This document shows positions 23,464-24,557 of a stretch of 24,557 bases of DNA, piece after piece. Under the pieces are notes generated by a model. It was given only the letters and a program-made list of their open reading frames with translations, was not told the origin of the DNA and made no database searches. This DNA is from an uncultured Candidatus Midichloriaceae bacterium (GTDB lineage Bacteria; Pseudomonadota; Alphaproteobacteria; Rickettsiales; Midichloriaceae), in NCBI GenBank assembly GCA_905479795.1, contig CAJQNX010000013.1:1-24557 (forward strand). Direction: 5' to 3'. A program made the position numbers and the translations under genes. Each line of letters begins with the position of its first letter. The first letter of the stretch is position 1.

Positions 23464-24539
23464 TGCTAAAAGATGCTTATGAGAAATACATATTAAATAA
23501 TGGATATAATAAGGATACAAGTCAATTAGCACTAATTGATTTATTAACTAATTATACCTCTCAAATTGAAAGTTCAAGAAATTTAATTTTCAGGCTCTTC
23601 AATAAAAAGCTATCTAAAAAGCATGGTGTGTATTTATGGGGTAAAGTTGGTAGGGGTAAAACATTTATCTTTAATATATTCTTTAATAATTTAAAAATAA
23701 ATAATAAACATAAACAACATTTTCATGAGTTTATGTTAGATTGTCACGAAAAAATAAATTATCTCAATCAACAAAAAAGTATTGCTGATAAAGTCACTAA
23801 ACTCGCAAAAGATATTTCACAAAAGTTTAAAGTTCTATATCTGGATGAATTTCAAGTAAACAATATCGCAGATGCAATGTTACTATCGAAGATTTTTACA
23901 GAATTAATTGCCAATGGCACTTATATTTTTCTTACCTCAAATTCTAAACCTCAAGAAATTTATAAAAACGGTCTTAAGAGAGAATATATATATCCTTTTA
24001 TTGAGTTGCTTTTAAAAACAGTAGAGATTTTTAATTTGGATGCATCAGTAGATTTTAGAAAAGAAAGTTTGAAGGAATTTAAGTTATTTATGCACCCACA
24101 TAATGAAGAAAAATTTCAATTGTTAATTAATAATTTTCTTAGAGTAGAAGACTGTATAAAAACAAAAATTAAAATATCAGAAAGTAGATATCTATATATC
24201 AATAGAAGTGTTGGCAAAGTTGCGAGATTTACATTTGATGAGTTATGCGTGAAATATCTAGGGTCAACAGATTACAAAGCTTTATGCAAACATTTCACTA
24301 TGCTAATAATTGAGAATATTCCGCAATTAAAATTTGATAATCACAATGAAGCATTAAGATTTATTACCTTAATTGATTGCATGTATGATAAGAAAATTAT
24401 AGGAATTTTTTCTGCGAAAACTGAATTAGATAAATTATATATTGGAAAAATTCATCGAACTGAATTTGAGAGAACTATTTCCAGAATATATGAAATGCAA
24501 TCAGATGAATACCTGCAGCACTCTTTGTTTTATAAATAA
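23463..24539 (+). CDS. zapE: AFG1-like ATPase ZapE
   Basis: P-loop ATPase of the AFG1/LACE1 family. In E. coli ZapE affects the Z-ring during cell division; the mitochondrial relative takes part in protein quality control. The 358-residue product shows GVYLWGKVGRGKT with Walker A at 60-67, the family motif FHEFM (88-91 region), Walker B VLYLDEFQV (124-132), and the sensor region YIFLTSNSKPQEIYKNGLKR, followed by FIELL and RYLYINRS in the C-terminal half. The length is typical. Its ATG shares one base with the fabG stop codon (TAATG), so it is translated with the fab genes. The 18 bases after it up to the window end hold nothing. Confidence 0.93.
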   Translation: MLKDAYEKYILNNGYNKDTSQLALIDLLTNYTSQIESSRNLIFRLFNKKLSKKHGVYLWGKVGRGKTFIFNIFFNNLKINNKHKQHFHEFMLDCHEKINYLNQQKSIADKVTKLAKDISQKFKVLYLDEFQVNNIADAMLLSKIFTELIANGTYIFLTSNSKPQEIYKNGLKREYIYPFIELLLKTVEIFNLDASVDFRKESLKEFKLFMHPHNEEKFQLLINNFLRVEDCIKTKIKISESRYLYINRSVGKVARFTFDELCVKYLGSTDYKALCKHFTMLIIENIPQLKFDNHNEALRFITLIDCMYDKKIIGIFSAKTELDKLYIGKIHRTEFERTISRIYEMQSDEYLQHSLFYK

Positions 24540-24557
24540 TAAATTATATATAATATT

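Noticed and set aside
1..24557. A previously undescribed multi-gene defence or mobile system
   Set aside because: Almost every intact gene falls into a known housekeeping or transport family. There is no nuclease/ATPase cassette, reverse transcriptase, repeat array or toxin-antitoxin pair. The unknown genes are single small envelope proteins, so no system can be claimed.
1..24557. tRNA, rRNA or CRISPR features
   Set aside because: I read the gaps for T-loop-like sequences, regular repeats with spacers and conserved rRNA segments and found none. A covariance search could still find a small RNA in 359-1093, 7218-7554 or 11371-11582.

Overview
This window is an AT-rich piece of bacterial chromosome. 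Its genes point to an alphaproteobacterium of the Rickettsiales type, or a similar host-associated lineage: flavin-dependent thymidylate synthase ThyX, an AFG1/ZapE ATPase, a ribosomal protein S9 with a long basic N-terminal extension, short compact gene clusters, and several decayed insertion sequences. The lineage is an inference from gene content and base composition; there is no rRNA gene here to confirm it.

Layout from left to right. (1) The 3' end of an ABC-F translation factor (2-358). (2) An accessory block with a TolC-type outer-membrane channel, an SppA-type membrane protease and a small secreted protein of unknown function (1094-3847). Relics of one IS3-type transposase flank it in inverted orientation (604-780 and 3851-4179), and an IS982-type relic with an internal deletion abuts the right-hand one (4204-4515). 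(3) A minus-strand ferrous-iron uptake operon, feoA-feoB, behind a promoter whose start region carries a Fur-box-like sequence. (4) A Bcr/CflA-type MFS exporter and the rplM-rpsI ribosomal protein pair, all on minus. (5) A small plus-strand accessory stretch: a short secreted beta-propeller protein, a DUF486 membrane protein, a terminator hairpin and an IS3 OrfA relic. (6) comM, overlapped by a small two-helix membrane protein. (7) A minus-strand information-processing run: spoT/relA, then yebC-ruvC-dnaE, which are joined by an 8-nt overlap and then a direct stop/start junction. (8) thyX, then fabD-fabG-zapE on plus.

Most of the window is housekeeping: translation (RplM, RpsI, YebC, ABC-F), replication and recombination (DnaE, RuvC, ComM), nucleotide synthesis (ThyX), fatty-acid synthesis (FabD, FabG), alarmone metabolism (SpoT) and division or quality control (ZapE). 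The accessory parts (TolC/SppA/secreted protein, FeoAB, MFS, propeller/DUF486) sit next to the IS relics and the longest non-coding gaps. I found no CRISPR array, tRNA or rRNA, phage module, toxin-antitoxin pair or defence cassette, and no convincing undescribed multi-gene system. The best items for follow-up are the IS-relic-bounded block with its uncharacterised secreted protein, the iron-regulated feoAB promoter, and the loss of two metal-ligand histidines in the DnaE PHP domain.
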